A DNA stretch of 49,794 nt, taken from the NCBI GenBank assembly GCA_018670825.1, contig JABHIW010000003.1, forward strand, positions 1 through 49,794, given 5' to 3'. Position 1 is the first letter of the stretch. Each line of letters starts with the position of its first letter. Shown here in pieces: positions 35,148 through 44,461 of this stretch. The translations under genes and the position numbers were made by a program. This DNA is from Candidatus Scalindua sp. Lineage in GTDB: Bacteria; Planctomycetota; Brocadiia; Brocadiales; Scalinduaceae. The notes beneath the pieces are model-generated. The model was not told the origin of the DNA. It saw only the letters and a program-made list of their open reading frames with translations, and did not search any database.

Positions 35148-37070
35148 ATGGTTAAGATAACGCTGCCCGACGGTATTGAAAGAAAATATGAAGATAAAGT
35201 CACTGTTAAGGATGTGGCTTGCGATATTGCCGAAAAGAATCGCAGCATGGCAATCGCAGGTAAGGTTAACAGTATGCTTGTAGATCTTGATAGCCAGATT
35301 GAGACGGATACAACGCTGGATTTTGTGATGGCTGACTCTGAAGACGGTCTTGAGATACTCAGACATAGTACCGCTCACGTCATGGCTCAGGCCGTCACTA
35401 ATCTATATCCGAATGCCAAACTCGGGATTGGTCCTTCTATCAAGGACGGTTTCTATTATGACTTTGATCTGGAAACAACACTGTCAGAAGAAGACCTTGA
35501 AAAGATAGAGGCAGAGATGAAGAGAATTATTGAGTCCGACGAGACATTTGATCGTTTTGAAGAGGCCAGTGATACTGCCATAAAAAGGATGGAAGAGTCA
35601 GGTCAGAATTACAAGGTTGAATTGATTAATGGACTGGAAGACCAGACTATTTCCTTTTATAGGCAGGGTGGTTTTGTTGACCTGTGCAGAGGCCCGCATT
35701 TGGCCAGCACTAAAAAGATTACGGCATTTAAACTGTTAAGTGTTGCAGGAGCATACTGGCGTGGGAAAGAAACCAACACGATGCTTCAGAGAATATATGG
35801 TACGGCGTTTACAAATAAGAAGGATTTAAGAGTACATCTAAAGCTTTTAGAAGAGGCTAAAAAACGTGACCATAGAAAAGTTGGTACTGCGTTAGACCTT
35901 TACAGTTTCCATGAAGAGGGTGGTCCCGGTCTTGTATTCTGGCATCCAAAAGGGGCCAGGATAAGAACTATTATTGAAACATTCTGGCGAGAAGAGCATT
36001 ATAAACGTGGTTACGAAATAGTTTACAGTCCTCACATCGCGAAAATAGATCTATGGAAAACGAGCGGCCATCTTGACTTCTATAAAGAGAGCATGTTTTC
36101 TCCTATAGAAGTTGACGGGCAAGAGTATATCTTGAAACCGATGAATTGCCCTTTTGCGATTCTTATGTACCAGACAAAGGTACGTAGCTATCGTGATTTA
36201 CCACAAAGGTGGGGCGAGCTTGGCACTGTTTATAGATACGAGAGATCAGGGGTTTTGCATGGGCTTTTGAGAGTTCGTGGTTTTACACAGGACGATGCCC
36301 ATGTGTTCTGCAGACCGGATCAATTAAAAGATGAAATAGTTGGTATTATAGATCTGGCGCAATATATGCTTCAGAGTTTCGGGTTTAATGAATACGAAAT
36401 AGAGCTTGCGGTCAGAGGTAAGGGAGAATCAGAAAAGTATATAGGAGAAAATGAAAATTGGGACCTTGCGGAAGAAGCTTTAAAGAACGCCCTTGAACAA
36501 AAAGAGTTGAAGTATACGAGGGAGGAGGGTGAGGCAAAATTCTATGGGCCTGCAATTGATATAAAAATTAAGGATGCGCTTGGCAGGGGCTGGCAGGGGC
36601 CGACTATTCAGGTGGATTTTAACTTGCCTGAAAGGTTTGATGTTAATTATATCGCTTCTGATGGTAAGAAGCATAAGGTAGTGATGGTGCATCGTACCGT
36701 GCTTGGCGCCATGGAGAGATTCGTTGGGTGTTTGCTGGAGCATTATGCCGGTGATTTCCCTTTGTGGCTGGCACCTACACAGGTCAAGGTCTTGCCAATA
36801 ACAGACGCTCATGATGAATATAGTAAAAAGATAAAGGATCAATTGGCCGAGATAGGAATTCGCGCTGATTGCGATTTGAGGAATGAGAAGACCGGCTTTA
36901 AGATCAGAGAAGGCAATTTGGAGAAGATTCCGTATCTGCTTATTATAGGAGATAGAGAGTTAGAGGAAGAGACCGTGTCGGTGAGAAGTCGTAAGAATGG
37001 AGATGAGGGGTCTCTGCCTTTGTCAGAATTTCTGGTACGTGTCGAAAGGGAGGCTAAGGACAAAGCTTAG
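35148..37070 (+). CDS. thrS: Threonyl-tRNA synthetase
   Basis: ThrRS charges tRNA-Thr with threonine. The 640 residues contain an N-terminal TGS domain (about 1-62) and an editing domain with the HSTAH pair and DLCRGPHL. The class II catalytic core has zinc ligands in MNCPFA, DDAHVF and VHRTVLGAMERF, with motif 2 at RYERSGVLHGLLRVRGFTQD. The C-terminal anticodon-binding domain ends the protein. The length is standard. The 175-base leader divergent from prfB shows no T-box or other recognised riboswitch. infC-rpmI-rplT follows. Confidence 0.97.
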   Translation: MVKITLPDGIERKYEDKVTVKDVACDIAEKNRSMAIAGKVNSMLVDLDSQIETDTTLDFVMADSEDGLEILRHSTAHVMAQAVTNLYPNAKLGIGPSIKDGFYYDFDLETTLSEEDLEKIEAEMKRIIESDETFDRFEEASDTAIKRMEESGQNYKVELINGLEDQTISFYRQGGFVDLCRGPHLASTKKITAFKLLSVAGAYWRGKETNTMLQRIYGTAFTNKKDLRVHLKLLEEAKKRDHRKVGTALDLYSFHEEGGPGLVFWHPKGARIRTIIETFWREEHYKRGYEIVYSPHIAKIDLWKTSGHLDFYKESMFSPIEVDGQEYILKPMNCPFAILMYQTKVRSYRDLPQRWGELGTVYRYERSGVLHGLLRVRGFTQDDAHVFCRPDQLKDEIVGIIDLAQYMLQSFGFNEYEIELAVRGKGESEKYIGENENWDLAEEALKNALEQKELKYTREEGEAKFYGPAIDIKIKDALGRGWQGPTIQVDFNLPERFDVNYIASDGKKHKVVMVHRTVLGAMERFVGCLLEHYAGDFPLWLAPTQVKVLPITDAHDEYSKKIKDQLAEIGIRADCDLRNEKTGFKIREGNLEKIPYLLIIGDRELEEETVSVRSRKNGDEGSLPLSEFLVRVEREAKDKA

Positions 37071-37155
37071 TATTTCGTTTTATATGGGAATTTGTGATTA
37101 TCTGGAATTCTTGCGTTAGTGGTAAATTATAATTTTTTAGAATGGGGGTGTAGAG

Positions 37156-37656
37156 ATCTCAAAATTTCAGAGAATTAATGAGAGAATATTTGCGAAAACA
37201 GTAAGAGTCGTTGGTGAAGGTGGAGAGCAATTAGGCATTATGAAAAAGCATGAAGCTCTCAGTAAGGCAATGGAATCAGGCTTGGATTTAGTGGAGGTTT
37301 CACCGGATACTGATCCTCCTGTATGCCGTCTTCTGGATTATGGCAAACACCAATACAAACTGAGTAAAAAGTCACATCAGAAAAGCCGTACTGTTCAGTT
37401 AAAGGAAATCAGGGTAAGGCCTAAAATTGGCGCGCATGATTTGCAGACGAAAATGAAGAATGCCAGGAAATTTCTCGAAAGAAAGGACAGGGTTCTGGTT
37501 AACATGATGTTCAGAGGGCGAGAGAGGGCACACAAGGATATGGCTAAAGATATATTTGACGAAATCATTAGATCTCTGGCAGATATTGCCAAGGTAGAAT
37601 CACAAGCAAAGTCAACAGGGAGAAGTATGGGAATTATTTTAACACCAAAAGCATAA
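37156..37656 (+). CDS. infC: Translation initiation factor IF-3, starting at AUC
   Basis: IF-3 keeps subunits apart and checks start-codon pairing. The first ATG in frame (37240) would remove the conserved N-terminal region FQRINERIFAKTVRVVGEGG, which is clearly encoded upstream. An in-frame TAG at 37138-37140 limits the start, and the only codons between it and the conserved region that suit initiation are non-canonical. ATC at 37156, five bases after GGGGGTG, is the best candidate and gives 166 residues, the normal size. IF-3 rejects AUU/AUC starts, so this allows autoregulation as in E. coli. rpmI and rplT follow as usual. Confidence 0.88.
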   Translation: MSKFQRINERIFAKTVRVVGEGGEQLGIMKKHEALSKAMESGLDLVEVSPDTDPPVCRLLDYGKHQYKLSKKSHQKSRTVQLKEIRVRPKIGAHDLQTKMKNARKFLERKDRVLVNMMFRGRERAHKDMAKDIFDEIIRSLADIAKVESQAKSTGRSMGIILTPKA

Positions 37657-37694
37657 CACTAAAGTTAAAGTTTAGAAAACGAAGGAGTCTTGGA

Positions 37695-37892
37695 ATGCCG
37701 AAATTAAAAACACACAAAGGTCTTAAGAAAAGGGTCAGGGTTTCTCCTAATGGCAAGATTAAGAGAAAAAAGGCGGGTACCGGTCATTTGATGTCAGGAA
37801 AAACTGGTAATCGCAAAAGGACACTCAAGAGAACAAGTCTTGTGGCAAAGGGGTTTACCAGGTCGTTGTTACGTGCATTAGGAAAAGCATAG
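37695..37892 (+). CDS. rpmI: 50S ribosomal protein L35
   Basis: This 65-residue basic protein begins MPKLKTHKGLKKRVRVSPNG, the L35 signature, and lies between infC and rplT in the usual order. GAAGGAG is upstream of the ATG. It is part of the large subunit and is probably translated from the infC transcript. Confidence 0.96.
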   Translation: MPKLKTHKGLKKRVRVSPNGKIKRKKAGTGHLMSGKTGNRKRTLKRTSLVAKGFTRSLLRALGKA

Positions 37893-37929
37893 TCACTATT
37901 TTAGAATAAGCGCAAGAAAGGTTTTAACG

Positions 37930-38283
37930 ATGCCAAGAGTAAGAAAAGGTTCAGCAAGGAAACAAGGAAGAAAAAGACTTCTCAATGCAACAAAAGGGTA
38001 TTGGGGGGGTAGAGGTAATCTCTTTAAAAAGGCCAGTGAAACGTATGTTAGGGCAATGGCTTTTGCTTATAGAGATAGAAAGTGTAAAAAGAGAGATTTC
38101 AGAAAACTATGGATAATACGCATAAATGCAGCTGCTAAAATGCGTGGGATAAATTATAGTCGTTTTATAAACGGGCTAATAAAAGCCAATGTTGTAGTTG
38201 ACAGGAAGATGTTAGCAGAAGCAGCGGTAAACGATCCTGTAGCTTTTGACGAATTGGTTGAGTTGTCAAAGCAACATATTTAA
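37930..38283 (+). CDS. rplT: 50S ribosomal protein L20
   Basis: This 117-residue protein (MPRVRKGSARKQGRKRLL..., then AYRDRKCKKRDFRKLWIIRINAA, split here by reading) is a full-length L20. L20 is needed for early 50S assembly and in many bacteria represses this operon. It is the last gene before a strong terminator that starts inside its stop codon. Confidence 0.97.
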   Translation: MPRVRKGSARKQGRKRLLNATKGYWGGRGNLFKKASETYVRAMAFAYRDRKCKKRDFRKLWIIRINAAAKMRGINYSRFINGLIKANVVVDRKMLAEAAVNDPVAFDELVELSKQHI

Positions 38284-38315
38284 AGCCGGGATGCGTACCC
38301 CGCGTTCTGGCTTTT
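38282..38315 (+). terminator. Intrinsic terminator of the thrS/infC-rpmI-rplT operon
   Basis: An 11-bp stem (GCCGGGATGCG with CGCGTTCTGGC, including G-T pairs) has a 5-base loop and is flanked by AAA and TTTT. It begins at the rplT stop codon. Confidence 0.8.
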
Positions 38316-38602
38316 CCACTCATTTTGGATTGTCTTTTGATTCACAATCCTCAATAATCAATCCGCAATTTGGAATATTGTTATACCATTCCTTTCGGCC
38401 CGGCTAAGCCGTACGGACGGGAAGGGTCCAGTGTGACACTTTGAACCCCCGTGAAAGCGGGGTTGACACTTGAGTTAAACAGCATAAAATTCCACTCGAT
38501 ATTGAGCAATTAAAATTGCACGTTATATTTCCCCTTAATATAAAATATTTATTTGCGGAATAAAACTATCTGAATTGGCAACCATTAGGGAACTGATTTA
38601 TT
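38316..38602. other. Intergenic region with GC-rich hairpin segments before pheS
   Basis: A GC-rich patch (38394-38465) stands out from the AT-rich surroundings. It includes CGGCCCGGCTAAGCCG and a hairpin CCCCCGTGAAAGCGGGG (38444-38460). No T-box, Phe leader peptide or other known leader was recognised. It may be a dispersed repeat like the GC-rich blocks near 19784-19880. Confidence 0.3.
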
Positions 38603-39622
38603 ATGAAGGAAAAGCTAAACGAAATACAAAATCAGGCAAAGGACGATTTGGTAAATGCTGGATCTCCGGAAGAAGTTGAAAGGGTAAAGACAAAATATAT
38701 TGGAAGAAAAGGCGGAGTTATTAACGATATAATCAAAGCAATTCCCAGTCTGCCTCCCGAACAGAGGTCGTCTACCGGGAAGTCAGCGAATATACTCAAG
38801 CAGGAAATTGGCAAATGGATAGAAGAGGCAAAAGAGAAATTTGCTGATAAGAAACAGGCTCCTGGGGCTAAAGAGATTTTTGATTTGTCGCTACCGGGCG
38901 AGAACAAACCCTATGGCCGCAAACATCCTCTTACACAAACCATCGATGAAATTAAAGGGATCTTTAAGACGCTATGTTTCGATATAGAATATGGTCCAGA
39001 AGTGGAACACGAATACTACAACTTTGACGCGCTGAATATTCCTGCTGATCACCCTTCCAGAGAAGATTTTGATACATTCTATCTGGGTAATAAACGCCTC
39101 TTGAGGAGCCAGACCTCTACAGTCCAGATAAGGGTAATGGAAAAGAAAAAACCACCTATCAGAATGATTGCCCCGGGAAAAGTTTTCAGGCCGGATACGG
39201 TTGACGCCCGTCATGCCTCAATGTTTCATCAGATTGAAGGGCTGATGGTGGATGAAGGTGTCAGCTTCAGCGATCTGAAATATGTATTAACTCTGTTTGC
39301 CCAATCGTATTTCGGACAGGATATAAAGATGAGATTCCGCCCTTCATTCTTCCCCTTTACCGAGCCAAGTGCAGAAATCGATATTTCATGCTCTCTCTGT
39401 AAAGGGAAAGGATGTAGCGTGTGCTCCCAAAGCGGCTGGGTTGAGGTTTTGGGCGCGGGAATGGTGGATCCCAATGTATTTGATACCGTTGGCTATGATT
39501 CTGAAAAATATACCGGGTTCGCATTTGGTATTGGTGTGGAGAGACTTACCATGTTGAAGTATGGAATAGATAACATCAGGCTTTTCTTTGAAAATGACCT
39601 GAGATTTTTATCACAATTTTAA
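38603..39622 (+). CDS. pheS: Phenylalanyl-tRNA synthetase alpha subunit
   Basis: PheS carries the catalytic site of the alpha2-beta2 PheRS. The 339 residues have an N-terminal coiled coil (about 1-90) that would contact tRNA. The class II core follows: DFDTFYLG, LLRSQTSTVQIRVME (motif 2 region), GKVFRPDTVDARHASMFHQI and FAFGIGVERLTMLKYGI (motif 3). The length is normal. pheT begins 5 bases after its stop. Confidence 0.97.
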   Translation: MKEKLNEIQNQAKDDLVNAGSPEEVERVKTKYIGRKGGVINDIIKAIPSLPPEQRSSTGKSANILKQEIGKWIEEAKEKFADKKQAPGAKEIFDLSLPGENKPYGRKHPLTQTIDEIKGIFKTLCFDIEYGPEVEHEYYNFDALNIPADHPSREDFDTFYLGNKRLLRSQTSTVQIRVMEKKKPPIRMIAPGKVFRPDTVDARHASMFHQIEGLMVDEGVSFSDLKYVLTLFAQSYFGQDIKMRFRPSFFPFTEPSAEIDISCSLCKGKGCSVCSQSGWVEVLGAGMVDPNVFDTVGYDSEKYTGFAFGIGVERLTMLKYGIDNIRLFFENDLRFLSQF

Positions 39623-39627
39623 GACTT

Positions 39628-41643
39628 ATGAAAATCAGTTACAACTGGCTTAAGGATTATTGTAAACACGATCTTTCCGTAGAGGAATTGGCAGAAGGTT
39701 TGACGAATGCGGGATTGGTAGTTGACACCGTAAACCCTGTAGAAGATGATTTCTGCCTGGAGGTTGAGGTGACTTCAAACAGGCCTGATTGTCTGGGATT
39801 TATCGGTGTTGCAAGAGAAGTGGCTACCATTGTCCGCGGTAAGCTTGATATTCCGGATGTGGGTTATGACACAATGGGTGAAAATATAAATGATATAACC
39901 AGTGTTACTGTAGAAGATAATGTATTATGCCAGAGGTATACGGCACGAATCATAAAAGACGTGAAAATAGGGCCATCTCCGGGATGGCTGCAGAAAAAAA
40001 TCAGCAGCATTGGGCTACGTCCCATAAATAATATCGTGGATATTACGAACTATGTATTAATGGAGAGCGGTCAGCCATTACATACCTTTGATTTTAGCAG
40101 ATTGAGTGAAAGCAGGATTGTTGTCAGAAGGGCAAAGAAGGAAGAGACTATGGAGGCAATCGATGGCAGCAAGTGTACGCTTACGGATGACATGCTGGTG
40201 ATTGCAGACTCTCAAAAACCGGTTGCCATTGCAGGCATAATGGGAGGAAAAGAGATAGAAGTTACTGATACCACAAAGAACATCCTTCTGGAAAGTGGCT
40301 TCTTTGATCCAAGGTGTGTCAGGAGGGCCTCCAGGAAACTGGGCCTCAATTCGGACTCATCATATCGTTTTGAGCGTCGTGTTGATCCTGAGTGCGTTGA
40401 CTGGGCATCAAGGAGAGCGACAAAGATGATATTGGAGATAGCGGGTGGTCAGGCTGTAGAGGGCGTAATTGATCAAAACTATCTTGAAGACAAAAAGGTG
40501 TGTGTTACATTGAAAATGTCTCGCTTGAACCGTCTGTTGGGACTTCAGATAGAAAAAGATACGGCGAAGGATATTCTGGAACACTTACAATTTAGTATAA
40601 ATTCAGAAACGGAAGACGGGTTCAGTGTGGATGTCCCCAGTTTCAGGGGAGATGTTTATCGGGAAATTGATCTAATAGAGGAAGTCGCCAGGATTCATGG
40701 TTACGACAAAATACCCATAAAAAGCAATATAGGAGTAAAACTGACACAGGATAACCAGTTTGACAAAATTACTGAAAAAACAAAAAATGTTATCTCCGGG
40801 CTGGGTTTTAATGAAGTTGTCACTGACAGTATTGTCGGAGATTCTCAGAATCGGCATGGTACTCTCTGGTCTGAGACCAGTAGCCTGAAGATCCTTAACC
40901 CGATACGGCAGGACGAAGACCTTTTGAGGAAGGCACTGGTGCATAATCTTTTGAGGGTGAAGAAACATAATCAAAACTATGGTGTAGAGAAAACTGATAT
41001 ATATGAATTATCCAAGGTTTATTTGCCTAAGGAGGACGACCAGTTGCCGGAAGAGAAGGAGTGTTTATGCCTTCTCGGGGAGGATGGGTACCTGGCGTTA
41101 AAAGGCGTTATAGAGGCAATACTCAATCACCTTAATATTGCGGACAGTCTTGAAAGTACGCATTTTAATTTTGGTCTATTCTGTTCTGAGAAATCTGCAG
41201 AGCTGAGGCTTGGAGACAGTGTTCTAGGATTTATTGGAGAATTAAGTAGAGAAGTAATTAGTGATTATGATTTCAGAAGCAAGCCGTGCGTGGCAGAGCT
41301 TGATTATAACGTACTGATAGACAAAACAAACCTTGAAAGCTCATACCGAAAAATACCATCATTTCCTATCGTGACAAGAGATCTTGCAGTCGTAAGTGAT
41401 GAGGATGTCACTTGGGCAGATATAAAAAAATGCGTCGAATCTCTTAAAATGAACTATGTCGATGACATAGAATTCCTAGATGTATACAGAGGCAAGCAGA
41501 TTGAGAAGGGCAGGAAGAGTATTGCTTTTAGGATTATATTCAGAGCAAATGATAAAACCTTGAAGAATGAAGAAGTAGATGTCCTGCAGGAAAAAATTCT
41601 CGCAAATCTCAATAATTCCCTTGGCGTTAACCTCCGTGCATAA
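39628..41643 (+). CDS. pheT: Phenylalanyl-tRNA synthetase beta subunit, short form
   Basis: The beta subunit edits mischarged Tyr-tRNA(Phe) and completes the PheRS tetramer. At 671 residues it is about 120 shorter than E. coli PheT (795). The N-terminal MKISYNWLKDYC leads almost directly into LEVEVTSNRPDCLGFIGVAREV (split here by reading), so the EMAP/OB-fold tRNA-binding domain normally inserted at about 40-150 is missing. The B3/B4 editing domain, B5 domain, catalytic-like core and C-terminal FDX-ACB anticodon-binding domain are all present. It is co-transcribed with pheS. Confidence 0.95.
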   Translation: MKISYNWLKDYCKHDLSVEELAEGLTNAGLVVDTVNPVEDDFCLEVEVTSNRPDCLGFIGVAREVATIVRGKLDIPDVGYDTMGENINDITSVTVEDNVLCQRYTARIIKDVKIGPSPGWLQKKISSIGLRPINNIVDITNYVLMESGQPLHTFDFSRLSESRIVVRRAKKEETMEAIDGSKCTLTDDMLVIADSQKPVAIAGIMGGKEIEVTDTTKNILLESGFFDPRCVRRASRKLGLNSDSSYRFERRVDPECVDWASRRATKMILEIAGGQAVEGVIDQNYLEDKKVCVTLKMSRLNRLLGLQIEKDTAKDILEHLQFSINSETEDGFSVDVPSFRGDVYREIDLIEEVARIHGYDKIPIKSNIGVKLTQDNQFDKITEKTKNVISGLGFNEVVTDSIVGDSQNRHGTLWSETSSLKILNPIRQDEDLLRKALVHNLLRVKKHNQNYGVEKTDIYELSKVYLPKEDDQLPEEKECLCLLGEDGYLALKGVIEAILNHLNIADSLESTHFNFGLFCSEKSAELRLGDSVLGFIGELSREVISDYDFRSKPCVAELDYNVLIDKTNLESSYRKIPSFPIVTRDLAVVSDEDVTWADIKKCVESLKMNYVDDIEFLDVYRGKQIEKGRKSIAFRIIFRANDKTLKNEEVDVLQEKILANLNNSLGVNLRA

Positions 41644-41718
41644 AATCGATGGGAAGACGCTGTTAGATGTCGGTGTCTAAGTGAAATCCATGTTAGTAAT
41701 GCATTTTCATTATACAAG

Positions 41719-41774
41719 CCGACAATTAGCCCCTCACCATCTGGGGAAGTTATATAGCGGTGAAGGACTGTCGG
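41719..41774. repeat. Stem-loop element between convergent pheT and the chemoreceptor gene
   Basis: CCGACA (41719) pairs with TGTCGG (41769), and TCACC (41734) pairs with GGTGA (41759). An internal CCCC/GGGG hairpin lies between. It could be a two-way terminator or an RNA structure. A second small hairpin (ATTTCT/AGAAAT, 41838-41861) lies nearer the chemoreceptor stop. Confidence 0.3.
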
Positions 41775-41866
41775 GAACAGTTACATGTTATGACATAAGA
41801 AACTTTCAACAATTTTGGTTGTAAATTTAACAGTCATATTTCTTGTGACTTCGTGAGAAATCATAA

Positions 41867-44461
41867 CTAGAAATCTTTAAATCTTTCATCGTGTTCCGGA
41901 ATCCTATTCTCGCCCATTGGAATTAAACTGTCGTTCGAGGTGCTTTCGATTAGAACGCCTTCCTTGTTTCCGTTGCCATTACCATTTTCCCCAGTTTTGT
42001 TATCAATATCAGGAGCCGTTTCAGATGAACTGATAGATCCTGAATTGATTCCTTTGTCGGATTCATTGCGCTTTCTCAGATTGACAATGGATTTCAAAAT
42101 ATATATTGGCGAAAGAAGTAATTTGAAGACAATGTTGCCTCTCATTTTATTACCGCTAATCTGTTGTTCCTGTGTCTGGTCTCCAGCTTCATGATTCGCC
42201 TTTTGTATATGCTTTTTTTTAGGATTAGCAGGTATGTGTTTACGTAGTTTTCTGTTGCCATTGCCACCAACCTGTATTGCTAATAAATTAATTTGTTCCT
42301 TCATTGTTTGAGCCTGTGCTGCCAATTCTTCGCTTGCTGATGCAGTCTCTTCAGCGTTTGCTGCGGTCTGCTGTGTAACCTGGTCCATCTGTTGTACTGC
42401 GATGCTAACCTGAGTTATACCCTCAGATTGTTCAGCAGATGCTTCCGTTATCTCTTTTGTCAGTAGAGATGCTTCTTTAACGTCCTTAACAATATTTTCC
42501 GTATCCTCTTTGCATTTAGCAGCAACCCTGGTTCCATCACCCGCTTTTTGAACACATTCACCGATAAGGACAGTAGTATCTTTTGCAGCATCTGCGCTCT
42601 TTTTAGCAAGATTGCTTACCTCTTCTGTGACAGCAGCAAATTTCTCCCCGTTGTCACTTGCACGGGCTGCTTCAACCGCAGCATTAAGGGCCAGGAGGTT
42701 AGTCTGATATGCTATGGTTTCTATGTCTTTAATCCCTCTGGCAATTTTCTTAGTATTTTCCTTAAATTCTTCGTTTTTATTTGTTTCATCCCCAAACTTT
42801 TCTGCATTGGTAATACAACTTTCAACTATCACCCTGGTTTCTTTTGCCGCAGCCATGCTCTTATTAGCAAGGTTTCTGACCTCTTTCGCAACCACGGCAA
42901 AGCTGTTTCCTTGCATTATGATTTTGGATGTATCCTGCCCGGCTTTAAGCGCCAGTGCATTGGTCTGTGATGCTATACCGTCTATTATCTTCGTAATCTC
43001 AGCTATCTTCTTGCTGCTGGCAGCTATTTCTTCCATTGAACTGCTCACTTCCGCAGCCGCTTTGTTACCGTTTTCTGCGTCAACAATACACACGTCTACC
43101 AATTTCGATGTTTCCTCTGCATTCTCTGCATTTCTTTTCGTCATGGAGGACATCTCTTCCATGGATGCCGATGTCTCTTCCAGAGAGGAAGCCTGTTCTG
43201 ATGAACCTTCTGCAAGGGACTGTCCAGCAGAAGAGAGTTCTTCAGATGCCGAGGCAATCTGTTCGGAACCATCTGCTAAACTTGCGACGAGCTCGCTCAG
43301 GAATCTTATTAATGGACGTGCAAAGAATAACCAGCCGAGGCCGATTACTGCACAGACAATTATTACAGAAAGCGTCTGTATCTTTAGCAGCATCGACATC
43401 TTCGCCTTCGATTTTACCTGATATAAAGCTGCTGCGTCATTAATAGCGTCCATCGTGGAATTCGCGCTGGTAAATGCATCATCATATGCAACTATATACT
43501 CCGCTGAATTTGTCTCAGCATCCAGAAGCACCTTCAGGTTCTCCTGCGTAGTATCCCAAAGCTTTCTAGCCTCAATTAATTTGGCAAGAATCGGGCGGTC
43601 ATCACACGTGGGAAGTGTCGTGAATTTTGTCATTTCCATGTCTAGAGGTACTTTCCCACCGTTAATAAGTGCCCCGAGCGTAATATCAAATATCTCTTTT
43701 GTCTTGAGGAAGGTGTCTTCACCAAATTCCCCGTCACCTGTATCTGCAAAAAATGCCTCAGTCTTTGCGCTTATAGTACCTATAGGAATATTGACAATGA
43801 GGATACCCATGACATCTCCTAACTCGAAATCTTTTTTCGGGCTTTCTTCATGGGAGTTATGGCATTTTACACAGGCCTCGGCATTGGCGATGTCAGGTGT
43901 CGCATAGCGAAGAGTAAAAAGTCCTTTGTGTTCCATAAACCGCGAAAATTCTTTTCCTTCTTTTTGATATAAGAAATCGAATGCCTCTTTTTCAAAATCT
44001 GTGCTCAGATTTTTCTCCTTATTTATATTCCACTTACTCAGGAGGTCGTAACTGTATACACCATGTTCATTGATAGCGCTTGATACTTCCTGTACAAAGG
44101 TGGCTGGAAGGGGAATACCGCCATCCAGGTTTGCGTAGCTCCTGTTTGGATGTACATTGGTTACTCCGTCCTTCTTGAGCTTTCCTATTATGTTCTTCGT
44201 ATACTGTTTGCGATCCTCTACAATCTGAATGGTTGCAATCTCGGCGGCTTTTTTTGTGCTGTGACGAACCTGAAGAGGTATTAATCCGTTAATGTATTCT
44301 TTAAAGTATTTCTGTGTAAGCATGCGTTGCCGTGCCGCCAGATTAACAATTTCCAAGTCAGACTGCTGATCTCTTGTAGTTTTAAAAACAAAGAATGCGC
44401 CAATTAATACCGTTACTAAGAATATTGAAAATACTAGTATAAATTTCCTGCTGATAGTCAT
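41867..44461 (-). CDS. Methyl-accepting chemotaxis protein with periplasmic c-type haem site
   Basis: This 864-residue chemoreceptor has a first transmembrane helix at about 8-26 and a periplasmic sensor (27-355). The sensor combines a PilJ-like start (LAARQRMLTQKYFKEYI) with a Tll0287/DUF3365-like domain containing CVKCH (Cys197, Cys200, His201), a covalent haem c site. A second helix spans about 357-380. The cytoplasmic coiled coil has two signalling-tip-like segments: a degenerate one at 490-535 (ASQTNALALKAGQDTSK) and a canonical one at 580-620 (YQTNLLALNAAVEAARAS). The tail beyond 735 is unusual and low in complexity, with a hydrophobic patch at about 778-793. It likely senses redox state, NO or O2. 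No che genes are nearby. Confidence 0.88.
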   Translation of the reverse strand: MTISRKFILVFSIFLVTVLIGAFFVFKTTRDQQSDLEIVNLAARQRMLTQKYFKEYINGLIPLQVRHSTKKAAEIATIQIVEDRKQYTKNIIGKLKKDGVTNVHPNRSYANLDGGIPLPATFVQEVSSAINEHGVYSYDLLSKWNINKEKNLSTDFEKEAFDFLYQKEGKEFSRFMEHKGLFTLRYATPDIANAEACVKCHNSHEESPKKDFELGDVMGILIVNIPIGTISAKTEAFFADTGDGEFGEDTFLKTKEIFDITLGALINGGKVPLDMEMTKFTTLPTCDDRPILAKLIEARKLWDTTQENLKVLLDAETNSAEYIVAYDDAFTSANSTMDAINDAAALYQVKSKAKMSMLLKIQTLSVIIVCAVIGLGWLFFARPLIRFLSELVASLADGSEQIASASEELSSAGQSLAEGSSEQASSLEETSASMEEMSSMTKRNAENAEETSKLVDVCIVDAENGNKAAAEVSSSMEEIAASSKKIAEITKIIDGIASQTNALALKAGQDTSKIIMQGNSFAVVAKEVRNLANKSMAAAKETRVIVESCITNAEKFGDETNKNEEFKENTKKIARGIKDIETIAYQTNLLALNAAVEAARASDNGEKFAAVTEEVSNLAKKSADAAKDTTVLIGECVQKAGDGTRVAAKCKEDTENIVKDVKEASLLTKEITEASAEQSEGITQVSIAVQQMDQVTQQTAANAEETASASEELAAQAQTMKEQINLLAIQVGGNGNRKLRKHIPANPKKKHIQKANHEAGDQTQEQQISGNKMRGNIVFKLLLSPIYILKSIVNLRKRNESDKGINSGSISSSETAPDIDNKTGENGNGNGNKEGVLIESTSNDSLIPMGENRIPEHDERFKDF

